A program made the position numbers and the translations under genes. The notes beneath the pieces were generated by a model. The model was not told the origin of the DNA. It did not search any database and saw nothing but the letters and a program-made list of their open reading frames with translations. A stretch of DNA of 25,251 nucleotides from an uncultured Clostridia bacterium (GTDB taxonomy: Bacteria; Bacillota; Clostridia; TANB77; CAG-465): positions 1-25,251 of the forward strand of contig CAKPJL010000015.1 in assembly GCA_934162655.1 (NCBI GenBank), given 5' to 3'. Below are positions 1 through 6,314 of the stretch, in pieces; positions within the stretch are counted from its first letter, which is position 1, and the number at the start of each line of letters is the position of its first letter.

Positions 1-273
1 CTGCTTGGAAACGAAGAGTTAAGAAGAAGGGCAGAAAAGCGACTTGAAGCATATCTTGAATATAATACCTTAATAGCGGATGCTAAAGCAGAAGTAGAAG
101 AAGCCAGAGCACAAGCCAAAGCAGAAATAGAAGATGCTAGGAATAAAAATTTACAAGATGGTGCTAAATGTAAGGCGATGGAAATAGCTAAAAAAATGAA
201 AGAAAGAAAAATGACTATATCTGAAATATCCACTTTTACAGGTCTTACGATAGAAGAAATTGAAGCAATATAA
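1..273 (+). CDS. C-terminal fragment of an Rpn/PD-(D/E)XK nuclease-family-like protein
   Basis: Frame 1 is open from the window edge and ends at TAA 271-273, giving the last 90 residues of a gene that starts outside the window. The fragment is highly charged: an alanine/glutamate-rich helix (repeats of the type AKAEVEEARAQ) is followed by a C-terminal module reading MEIAKKMKERKMTISEIS and ending in TGLTIEEIEAI. This arrangement of a charged linker and a small helix-turn-helix-like tail with 'TGL..EEIE' is typical of the C-termini of Rpn recombination-promoting nucleases/putative transposases (PD-(D/E)XK superfamily). The catalytic core is not in the window, so the family call rests on the tail only. 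A hairpin terminator follows 9 bases after the stop. Confidence 0.55.
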   Translation: MLGNEELRRRAEKRLEAYLEYNTLIADAKAEVEEARAQAKAEIEDARNKNLQDGAKCKAMEIAKKMKERKMTISEISTFTGLTIEEIEAI

Positions 274-282
274 ATTATATAG

Positions 283-316
283 AAAGAACCACAATTTGTT
301 TTGTGGTTCTTTCCAT
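283..316 (+). terminator. Intrinsic terminator-like hairpin after the Rpn-like gene
   Basis: A perfect 12-bp stem (AAAGAACCACAA at 283-294 pairing with TTGTGGTTCTTT at 301-312) with a 6-base loop. The T-tract is short and mostly lies within the 3' arm, so termination may be only moderate. It separates the partial gene from the gltX promoter. Confidence 0.75.
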
Positions 317-341
317 GTAAATAAAAGTTTAAACTATGTAA

Positions 342-370
342 TTGTCTTGCTTTTTTTTATTTAATATAGT
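342..370 (+). promoter_or_regulatory. Sigma-A type promoter for gltX
   Basis: TTGTCT (342-347), a 17-base spacer, and TATAGT (365-370). A second -10-like TATAAT lies at 375-380. It sits between the upstream terminator and the gltX ribosome site and is the only good promoter candidate before gltX. Confidence 0.6.
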
Positions 371-403
371 AAAATATAATATGTTAATAAAGGAGTATTA
401 AAA

Positions 404-2101
404 ATGGATAAAGAATATGAAAGAAAATGTTTTGAACTGGCTCACTATATATTTCCAGATGTTAGCGAAACAGTTGATGACCTAGAGATAAGATATAAAG
501 AAAGAAATTTAAAAGAAGGTGCAATTGTAACTCGTTTTGCCCCATCTCCAACTGGTTTTTTACATACAGGTGCACTTTTTACTACACTTGTAGATAAACT
601 TTTGGCATTACAAAGTGAAGGAACATATTATTTAAGAATTGAAGACACAGATTCTAAAAGGGAAGTAAAGGGAAGTGTGAAATTATTTACTGATGAACTA
701 AAAAAATTTGGGTTACTTCCTGAAGAAGGGGTAATAGCTGAAAATAAAGAAGTCGGAGAGTACGGCCCATATAAACAAAGCAATAGGCGTGAAATATATA
801 GAATTTGTGCAAAACATTTAGTTGAAAAAGGACTTGCATATCCATGTTTTTGTACACCAGAAATGATTGATGCTACAAGAAAAAATCAAGAAGCAAATAA
901 AATAGTGCCAGGATACTATGGGGTGTATGCTAAATGTAGAAATATTTCAATAGATGAGGCAATTGAGCGTGTTAAAAATGGTGAGGAATATATTCTACGT
1001 TTTAGGAGTAATGGTTCTCATTTAAATAAAACATCATTTGTAGATGCGGGTAGAGGAAAAATTGAACTTGCCCAAAATGATCAAGATGTAGTGCTTATAA
1101 AAAAGGATGGGCTTCCAACTTATCACTTTGCTCATATAGTAGATGACCACTTTATGCATACTACACATGTTGTACGTGGCGAAGAGTGGATACCGTCGAC
1201 TCCAATTCATATTGATCTTGCAAACGCTATGGGGTTTGAACCATTCACATATGTCCATGTACCACTTATAATGATAAAAGATGGTAATAGTAAAAGAAAG
1301 CTAAGTAAAAGAAAAGATAAAGAAGCGGCAGTATCATACTTTTTAAGTGCAGGATATGAAAAAGAGGCCATGATAGAATATTTAATGACTTTAGTAAATT
1401 CGGACTTCGAATCATGGAGATCTAAAAATAAAGATGCAAATATATTTGACTTTAAATTTAAGGTAGATAAAATGAGTTCGTCAGGTTCATTACTTGATAT
1501 TCCTAAATTAAATGATATATCAAAAGAAGTTATCGCTAAAATGGATAGTAAAACGTTGATAGTTAAATTACTTGCATGGGCACAAGAATACAATAAAGAA
1601 TTATATGAAAGATTAATGAGTGACATAGAGTACACAAAAAAGGTATTTTCACTTGAGAGAGATGGTCAGGCTAAAGTAAGAAAAGACATCTATAAATGGG
1701 AAGATATACTTAAAACATTCTTCTATTTTTGGGAAGATTTGTATAAGAAAGACATTGAGGAAAAAGGGTATAATTTTGAATATAATTTAAATCCTGACAC
1801 GAAACTAACAAAGGAAATAACAAATAAAATTTTAGATATGTATGCTAAAGTTTATAATAAAGATGATGACAAAGACACATGGTTTGCAAATTTAAAAGAA
1901 TGTGCAAAACAAATGGGACTTTGCACAGATATGAAAGAGTATAAACAAAACAAAGATAAATATATAGGAAGTGTGGCAGATTTTGCTGGAATAATAAGAG
2001 TTGCAATAACTAATAGGACAAATAGTCCAGATATTTATCAAGTAATGCAAATACTTGGATATGATAATGTTATTTCAAGAATAAAAGGTGCAATAAAATA
2101 A
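404..2101 (+). CDS. gltX: Glutamate--tRNA ligase (class I)
   Basis: This cytosolic enzyme charges tRNA-Glu with glutamate. The class I signatures are clear: RFAPSPTGFLHTGA holds the HIGH-equivalent HTGA at residues 54-57, LRIEDTDSKR follows, and the KMSKS-equivalent KLSKR lies at 299-303. Binding-pocket segments such as PTYHFAHIVDDH and THVVRGEEW are also present. At 565 residues it is longer than the usual bacterial enzyme of about 480-500. Part of the excess is an N-terminal extension of roughly 40 residues before the motif that normally begins the protein. A CxC pair near residue 150 recalls the zinc site of some bacterial GluRS, but the spacing to the next Cys differs, so metal binding is uncertain. 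ATG at 404 follows AAGGAG at good spacing. It is the first gene of a probable operon with the phosphodiesterase and Fic genes. A glutaminyl-tRNA-like specificity cannot be excluded from sequence alone. Confidence 0.95.
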   Translation: MDKEYERKCFELAHYIFPDVSETVDDLEIRYKERNLKEGAIVTRFAPSPTGFLHTGALFTTLVDKLLALQSEGTYYLRIEDTDSKREVKGSVKLFTDELKKFGLLPEEGVIAENKEVGEYGPYKQSNRREIYRICAKHLVEKGLAYPCFCTPEMIDATRKNQEANKIVPGYYGVYAKCRNISIDEAIERVKNGEEYILRFRSNGSHLNKTSFVDAGRGKIELAQNDQDVVLIKKDGLPTYHFAHIVDDHFMHTTHVVRGEEWIPSTPIHIDLANAMGFEPFTYVHVPLIMIKDGNSKRKLSKRKDKEAAVSYFLSAGYEKEAMIEYLMTLVNSDFESWRSKNKDANIFDFKFKVDKMSSSGSLLDIPKLNDISKEVIAKMDSKTLIVKLLAWAQEYNKELYERLMSDIEYTKKVFSLERDGQAKVRKDIYKWEDILKTFFYFWEDLYKKDIEEKGYNFEYNLNPDTKLTKEITNKILDMYAKVYNKDDDKDTWFANLKECAKQMGLCTDMKEYKQNKDKYIGSVADFAGIIRVAITNRTNSPDIYQVMQILGYDNVISRIKGAIK

Positions 2102-2143
2102 AGTTTTATTATTAATATAAATATAACAAAGAGGTGTAATAGT

Positions 2144-3334
2144 ATGTTAAAAAATACTTTAGAAAATGAGAAAAAATTAAAAAAATATCTTGAAAAAAGA
2201 GATAGTGTTAATTTAGACATTGTAGAAGTATTTAGTGCTATTGCACTTTTTTATGGTGTTAATGGAATAAAAAAGACTCGTGATATCTTAGAAGCGTCAT
2301 CATACCTAAAACATACAAAGCATATGGTTTTTATTCTTTTTGACGGCTTTGGATATTCAAAACTTCAAAGTATGAAGGATACATCAATACTTAAACAAAA
2401 CTTGGTAAAAAAAATTAATACTGTAAATCCTACATCTACTGCTTGTGTTTTAACTAGTATTATGTCTTTAAAATATCCAAATGAACATGGAATATATGGA
2501 TGGTGGAACTATAATATGAATATGAATTTATCATATTTTCCACTGCTCTTTGAAGAAAGAAAGACTGGGGAAGATTTAGAAAGTAAGAACATCAAAATTA
2601 AAGACATATTCAATTTTGAACCTGTATTTAATAAATTTAAATGTAAAGTAAATGTATATGAAAGTATAGATTTAATAAATTCTACATATACTAAAATGTT
2701 TTCTAAGAATACTTGTAATTATGGTTATCGTTCTATAAAAGACTTGTTCAATAAATTAGAAAAAAACTTAAAAAGTGAGATGCTTCCTACCTTTAATTAT
2801 GTATATATTGATGGACTTGATGAAATTTCTCATATGTATGGAGTAAATTCTCATGAGGCAAATAGTATAATAGATGAAGTAGAGCAAGGAATTAAAAATA
2901 TTACAAATAATATATCTGATGTATCAACTGTACTAACAGCAGATCATGGACAAATAGAGATGACATCTATGTTGTATTTAAATCAAAATTTTGATTATAC
3001 CAAATATTTTTATGCACCACCTTCAATAGATACAAGAACCATAAGCTTTTTTGTAAAAAAAGAGTATTTAGAAGATTTTAAAACAAAATTTTTACAAGAA
3101 TTTTCCTTAGATGCGATACTTTTAGAAAAAGAAAGAGTGGAAGAATTAAAATTATTTGGTAGACAAAATTTCTCATCTGAGGCCAAAAAGTCGCTTGGTG
3201 AGTACATAGCAGTAATAGTAAATAATAAATTTATGGTCTGTGATAAATTAGAAAAAGAAGACAAAATTAATACAAAGGGAAACCATTCAGGACTTACGGA
3301 AGAAGAAACAAAAGTACCTTTAATTGTAATATAA
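2144..3334 (+). CDS. Alkaline phosphatase superfamily / nucleotide pyrophosphatase-phosphodiesterase (NPP)-like protein
   Basis: The 396 residues contain the metal-binding pattern of type I phosphodiesterase/nucleotide pyrophosphatases in the right order. FDGFG holds D67, NPTSTA holds the probable nucleophile T97, DEISHMYG supplies D226 and H230, TADHGQ supplies D267 and H268, and GNHSG supplies H381. That is a complete two-metal site, so the protein should be an active phosphodiesterase or phosphomonoesterase. The family cleaves phosphodiester or phosphate-ester bonds in nucleotides and related compounds, and the substrate here is unknown. There is no signal peptide or membrane segment: the N-terminus is a charged helix, so a cytosolic location is expected. 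It starts 42 bases after gltX with an AGAGGTG ribosome site and no intervening terminator. The antitoxin gene begins 15 bases after its stop, which suggests one transcript. Confidence 0.8.
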   Translation: MLKNTLENEKKLKKYLEKRDSVNLDIVEVFSAIALFYGVNGIKKTRDILEASSYLKHTKHMVFILFDGFGYSKLQSMKDTSILKQNLVKKINTVNPTSTACVLTSIMSLKYPNEHGIYGWWNYNMNMNLSYFPLLFEERKTGEDLESKNIKIKDIFNFEPVFNKFKCKVNVYESIDLINSTYTKMFSKNTCNYGYRSIKDLFNKLEKNLKSEMLPTFNYVYIDGLDEISHMYGVNSHEANSIIDEVEQGIKNITNNISDVSTVLTADHGQIEMTSMLYLNQNFDYTKYFYAPPSIDTRTISFFVKKEYLEDFKTKFLQEFSLDAILLEKERVEELKLFGRQNFSSEAKKSLGEYIAVIVNNKFMVCDKLEKEDKINTKGNHSGLTEEETKVPLIVI

Positions 3335-3349
3335 TTTTTAGGAGTTTAT

Positions 3350-3502
3350 ATGGAAAATAATGATATAATAAAAAATATAGATGCTAGTCTTAAAATGGAA
3401 AATATGTTCTTAGAAGAAAATGATAAAAATATTATAAATGAATATTTAAATGGAAATATTTCCAAAGAGCATGCTAAAAATTTAATGCAAAGAAATTTCT
3501 AG
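3350..3502 (+). CDS. VbhA-like antitoxin for the adjacent Fic protein (50 residues)
   Basis: A short gene that standard length cut-offs would miss. ATG 3350 is preceded by AGGAG at 3340-3344 and the stop is TAG 3500-3502. Residues 13-18 read S-L-K-M-E-N, an exact match to the Fic-inhibitory motif [S/T]xxxE[G/N]. In class I Fic modules this motif sits on a separate small antitoxin that inserts a glutamate into the Fic ATP pocket. The rest (NEYLNGNISKEHAKNLMQ) resembles the second half of the VbhA antitoxin fold, a 'Y..G.I..E.A' helix pair. It is encoded directly upstream of the Fic gene, with about 20 bases between its stop and the Fic start, the arrangement known for VbhA/VbhT. The predicted role is to keep the AMP-transferase silent until the antitoxin is lost. 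The function is inferred from motif plus context. Confidence 0.8.
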   Translation: MENNDIIKNIDASLKMENMFLEENDKNIINEYLNGNISKEHAKNLMQRNF

Positions 3503-3521
3503 TATTTTTGGGGTGATAATT

Positions 3522-4103
3522 TTGTATAATGCTATTAATTCAAAATATACGTATAAAGGAACCGATGTATTAATAAATAAATTAGGAATAAAAAAAGAAG
3601 AAAAATTAAAAAAATATGAAGTAAAAATGGTTGCATTGAAAATGGCAATTATTATGAAAGAACAAAAAATATATGATATAAGTGAGGAAAGATTTAAATA
3701 TATTCATTTTTTCTTATTTTCTGATTTATATGAATTTGCAGGAAAATATAGGGAAGAAAATATAACTAAGGATAATTTTATGTTTTCTGATTACAAGTAT
3801 ATAGATGAAAACATGAAAATAATTTTTGCTAAGATAGATATAGATAAATTAAGTAAAATAGATTTTGATAGTATGGTAAAATTCATTTCTGAAATAATGA
3901 CAGACTTAAATGTACTTCATCCTTTTAGAGAAGGAAATGGAAGAGCTACTCGTGAATTTATTAGAGAACTATTAAAAAAACTTGGCTATAAAATAAATTT
4001 TTTTGATATAGATTATAATGAAATACTAGAGGCAAGTAGACTTGCAGTTATTGACGATTCGTATCAAATCAAAATATTAAAAAATAGTATAGAGAAAAAT
4101 TAG
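3522..4103 (+). CDS. Fic-family protein adenylyltransferase (toxin of a class I Fic module)
   Basis: A 193-residue Fic domain protein. The catalytic motif HPFREGNGRATR (residues 133-144) matches HPFx[D/E]GNGRxxR completely, including the base H133, the anion-hole GNG and both arginines. Transfer of AMP from ATP to a target hydroxyl is therefore predicted. Upstream, FAGKYREENITKDNFMF looks like the usual Fic segment leading into the target-docking flap. No inhibitory SxxxE[G/N] helix was found at either end, as expected for class I, where the motif lies on the separate antitoxin. The start chosen is TTG 3522, because GGGGTGAT at 3510-3517 sits just before it. An in-frame GTG at 3513 lies inside that ribosome site and would add three residues. 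The target is unknown; the small Fic toxins characterised so far modify topoisomerases or other housekeeping proteins. Confidence 0.9.
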   Translation: MYNAINSKYTYKGTDVLINKLGIKKEEKLKKYEVKMVALKMAIIMKEQKIYDISEERFKYIHFFLFSDLYEFAGKYREENITKDNFMFSDYKYIDENMKIIFAKIDIDKLSKIDFDSMVKFISEIMTDLNVLHPFREGNGRATREFIRELLKKLGYKINFFDIDYNEILEASRLAVIDDSYQIKILKNSIEKN

Positions 4104-4106
4104 ATA

Positions 4107-4136
4107 TTTACAATTTAATTAAATTTGTTATATAAT
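4107..4136 (+). promoter_or_regulatory. Promoter for the LRR pilin-like gene
   Basis: TTTACA (4107-4112), an 18-base spacer and a consensus TATAAT (4131-4136), 24 bases before the start codon. No hairpin terminator was found between fic and this promoter, so read-through from the upstream operon is possible. Confidence 0.6.
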
Positions 4137-4160
4137 ATCTAACATAAGAGGAGAGAAAAA

Positions 4161-5930
4161 ATGAAAAAAGGAATAAGTTTAATAACCCTTATAATAACGA
4201 TTGTAGTTATTATAATAATTGCATCAATGACAATTCTTGCACTAACCAAAAACAATCCTATTAATTCTGCTAAAATATCAAACTTAGTAAAGGCAAAAGA
4301 AACATTAGAGGAAAGCATTTTTTTATATAATTCAAACGCATTAACTAAGTATTCTGTAAGTACAAATAAAGGTACATATTTTTCATCACAGAATGTAAAT
4401 ATATTGTTAGGAGTTGAAGGAAATAATGAGTATAGGATAGTTGAACTAAAAGATGGAGTTGACAAAAACTCAAGCTATAAAAGTGATGACATTAAAAGTG
4501 AAATAATAAAAAAAGATGGAAAAAGTATTAAAGTATATAAATTAGACAAAGAAAAATGCATAGAAAACAAAATTAAATTTTCAAATGTACCATCAAACAA
4601 TTCTAGTTGGTATATTACAAATGAAGGAAAAGTATATTTGGTATATGAGGAAAATTCGGTACTTCCAGATTGGATAAAAGGTGAACCAGAACCCGGAAAA
4701 TTAATCGAAAATGCTACTTTAAATACATTTGTCGCCATGGTAGGTCAAGAGGATAGAGAGCCAACGATACATGATATAGTTGCACAAAGCTCTGCCGAAA
4801 TGTTTACATATAGTGATAATTCAGATGGTACGGTTACTATAACAGGCTTTAATGACGCCTATGAGGGCGAAATCCCAGAAAGTCTAAAATTTCCTAGTAA
4901 GAATCAAGAAGGAAAAAATGTCACAAAAATTGGTGGAGGTTCATTTTCTTCAAGTTCAAAATTTGCCAGTGTGAAGACACTTGTTATAACAGAAGGAATA
5001 GAAGAGGTGGGGACTGGTGAATTTAGTTATTGTACATCACTTGAAGAAATATATTTTCCTTCAACAATAAATAAAGTAAACTCAAATATATTGCAAAATG
5101 TAACTGGTCTAAAGAAAATAACAATACCAAATATATTGGTATCTAGTAGTAATCAAAATACAAACCCATCTAATTGGTTTAGTTCTTCAAAAGCTTCAAT
5201 AGAAGAAGTAAATTTTAGTGATGATATAACATCAATAGGAAACAACGCATTTAATAGCTTTAAAGGACTTAAATCTATAAATTTACCAGATACAATAACT
5301 TCAATCGGTCAAAGTGCATTTAATGGTTGCACTTCACTTAGTGGAAAAATAGAGTTTCCAAGTAATCTAGAAAAAATAGATATTGGTGCGTTTAATGGAT
5401 GTGAAAAAATGGAAGAATATGATTTTAGTAAAGTAACAAAGCTAAAAACAATAGGTTCAAGTGCTTTTAATCAAAATAAACTTATAAAAAAATTTATTTT
5501 GCCAGAAGGGGTAGAAGAGATAGGAGTTGGAACATTTAGTTATTGTACATCACTTGAAGAAATATATTTTCCTTCAACAATAAATAAGATAAACTCAAAT
5601 ATATTGCTAAATGTAACTGGTCTAAAGAAAATAACAATACCAAATATATTGGTATCTAGTAGTAATCAAAATACAAACCCATCTAATTGGTTTAGTTCTT
5701 CAAAAGCTTCAATAGAAGAAGTAAATTTTAGTGATGATATAACATCAATAGGAAACAACGCATTTAATAGCTTTAAAGGGCTTAAATCTATAAAGTTATC
5801 AGATACAATAACTTCAATTGCAAGTAATGCATTTTATGGTTGTGATATGCTTACTAAAATAGAATATAGTGGTAGTGCAACAGGTGCACCTTGGGGAGCT
5901 ACAAACGCTACTGTTATAACTAACTTTTAA
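4161..5930 (+). CDS. Pilin-leader surface protein with BspA-type leucine-rich repeats
   Basis: The 589-residue protein begins with a type IV prepilin-like leader: MKKG, then ISLITL and a roughly 22-residue hydrophobic helix (about residues 5-28). A middle region of about 190 residues is unrecognised, and the C-terminal half consists of LRR_5/BspA-type repeats of the form 'LKSINLPDTITSIGQSAFNGC'. LRR_5 proteins of this type are generally surface adhesins or binding proteins, so display outside the membrane is inferred. The leader lacks the conserved Glu at position 5 of mature pilins and has Thr instead. Two blocks of the LRR region (about residues 288-382 and 459-553) are almost identical. 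ATG 4161 follows AAGAGGAG. The gene has its own promoter and a strong terminator, so it is probably monocistronic. The ligand is unknown. Confidence 0.8.
   Translation: MKKGISLITLIITIVVIIIIASMTILALTKNNPINSAKISNLVKAKETLEESIFLYNSNALTKYSVSTNKGTYFSSQNVNILLGVEGNNEYRIVELKDGVDKNSSYKSDDIKSEIIKKDGKSIKVYKLDKEKCIENKIKFSNVPSNNSSWYITNEGKVYLVYEENSVLPDWIKGEPEPGKLIENATLNTFVAMVGQEDREPTIHDIVAQSSAEMFTYSDNSDGTVTITGFNDAYEGEIPESLKFPSKNQEGKNVTKIGGGSFSSSSKFASVKTLVITEGIEEVGTGEFSYCTSLEEIYFPSTINKVNSNILQNVTGLKKITIPNILVSSSNQNTNPSNWFSSSKASIEEVNFSDDITSIGNNAFNSFKGLKSINLPDTITSIGQSAFNGCTSLSGKIEFPSNLEKIDIGAFNGCEKMEEYDFSKVTKLKTIGSSAFNQNKLIKKFILPEGVEEIGVGTFSYCTSLEEIYFPSTINKINSNILLNVTGLKKITIPNILVSSSNQNTNPSNWFSSSKASIEEVNFSDDITSIGNNAFNSFKGLKSIKLSDTITSIASNAFYGCDMLTKIEYSGSATGAPWGATNATVITNF
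5021..5305 (+). repeat. Internal direct repeat, copy 1 (LRR coding)
   Basis: A 285-base block repeated at 5534-5818, exactly 513 bases (171 codons) downstream in the same reading frame. By eye I count about six differences, roughly 98% identity, and most of them cluster near the two ends. It encodes part of the LRR domain, including IPNILVSSSNQNTNPSNW. Confidence 0.9.
5534..5818 (+). repeat. Internal direct repeat, copy 2 (LRR coding)
   Basis: Second copy of the 285-base block, in frame with the first. The sequence between the copies and just beyond them has diverged much more (for example GQSAFNGC against ASNAFYGC), so identity is limited to the block. Confidence 0.9.
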
Positions 5931-5935
5931 ATATT

Positions 5936-5977
5936 AAAAATATTCTTATTAAATGTAATTTAGTAAGAATATTTTTT
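5936..5977 (+). terminator. Terminator of the LRR pilin-like gene
   Basis: An 18-base arm (5936-5953) pairs with 5959-5976 with a single G-T pair around a 5-base loop. The 3' arm ends in a run of seven T. Confidence 0.85.
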
Positions 5978-5984
5978 TGTCTTC

Positions 5985-6013
5985 TTTACATATTTAAATT
6001 AATGTGATATAAT
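5985..6013 (+). promoter_or_regulatory. Promoter of the ileS T-box transcript
   Basis: TTTACA (5985-5990), a 17-base spacer and TATAAT (6008-6013) with an extended TGA just before the -10. This gives a predicted start near 6020, at the 5' edge of the T-box leader. Confidence 0.8.
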
Positions 6014-6028
6014 TTAGAAAAATATAAA

Positions 6029-6295
6029 GACTGTGAAGGGAAAGAGTAACAATATATGAAATATATAGCGATCTGGTGATGGTGGAAGACCAGTTAGATT
6101 AGTATATTGTGAAAATCATCCTGGAGTTGCTAGCTGAAAATATAGAAAGTAAGCGTCGCCGTAATCTTTACGTTATAAAGGACACATATGTTGGTATGTA
6201 GTATATAATTAGGTGGTTTAGCTATTTTTTTAAATAGTTATAAATAGATATGTGTTACACATATTCCTTATATATACGGAATATGTGTATTTTTT
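6029..6295 (+). promoter_or_regulatory. T-box riboswitch, isoleucine-specific (ileS leader)
   Basis: This leader RNA should sense uncharged tRNA-Ile and allow transcription into ileS. Stem I begins near GACT (6029) and closes with AGTT (6125). Its upper stem pairs CAATATA with TATATTG around 6050-6110, and the distal part contains GATGGTGGAAGACC. The specifier loop has AGTA on the 5' side and GAAA on the 3' side, followed by ATC at 6115-6117, an Ile codon. The next triplet is also ATC. Stem III is the small CGTAA/TTACG hairpin (6160-6172). The T-box bulge is AGGTGGTTTAGC (6211-6222); its TGGT (6214-6217) can pair with tRNA 3' ACCA, as expected for a tRNA-Ile with A73. The segment after it departs from the usual ACC-containing core. 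The leader ends in a terminator hairpin. It fills the 384-base gap between two genes. Confidence 0.9.
6257..6295 (+). terminator. Regulated terminator of the T-box leader
   Basis: ACACATATTCC (6257-6267) pairs perfectly with GGAATATGTGT (6278-6288), followed by A and six T. It ends 19 bases before the ileS start codon, in the position where T-box terminators block downstream transcription when the tRNA is charged. Confidence 0.85.
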
Positions 6296-6314
6296 AATTT
6301 TAGGAGGAATTTTT

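Noticed and set aside
1207..1635. Minus-strand open frame of 142 codons opposite gltX
   Set aside because: It is antisense to a certain gene, and the leucine/serine-rich translation is what the reverse strand of an AT-rich gene gives.
4104..4160. ATTTAATTAAAT palindrome after fic as a terminator
   Set aside because: It is all A/T without a loop or T-tract and overlaps the promoter of the next gene.
6252..6314. Upstream TTG start that would lengthen IleS by 21 residues
   Set aside because: The segment is the T-box terminator hairpin, and AGGAGGA directly precedes ATG 6315, where normal IleS similarity begins.
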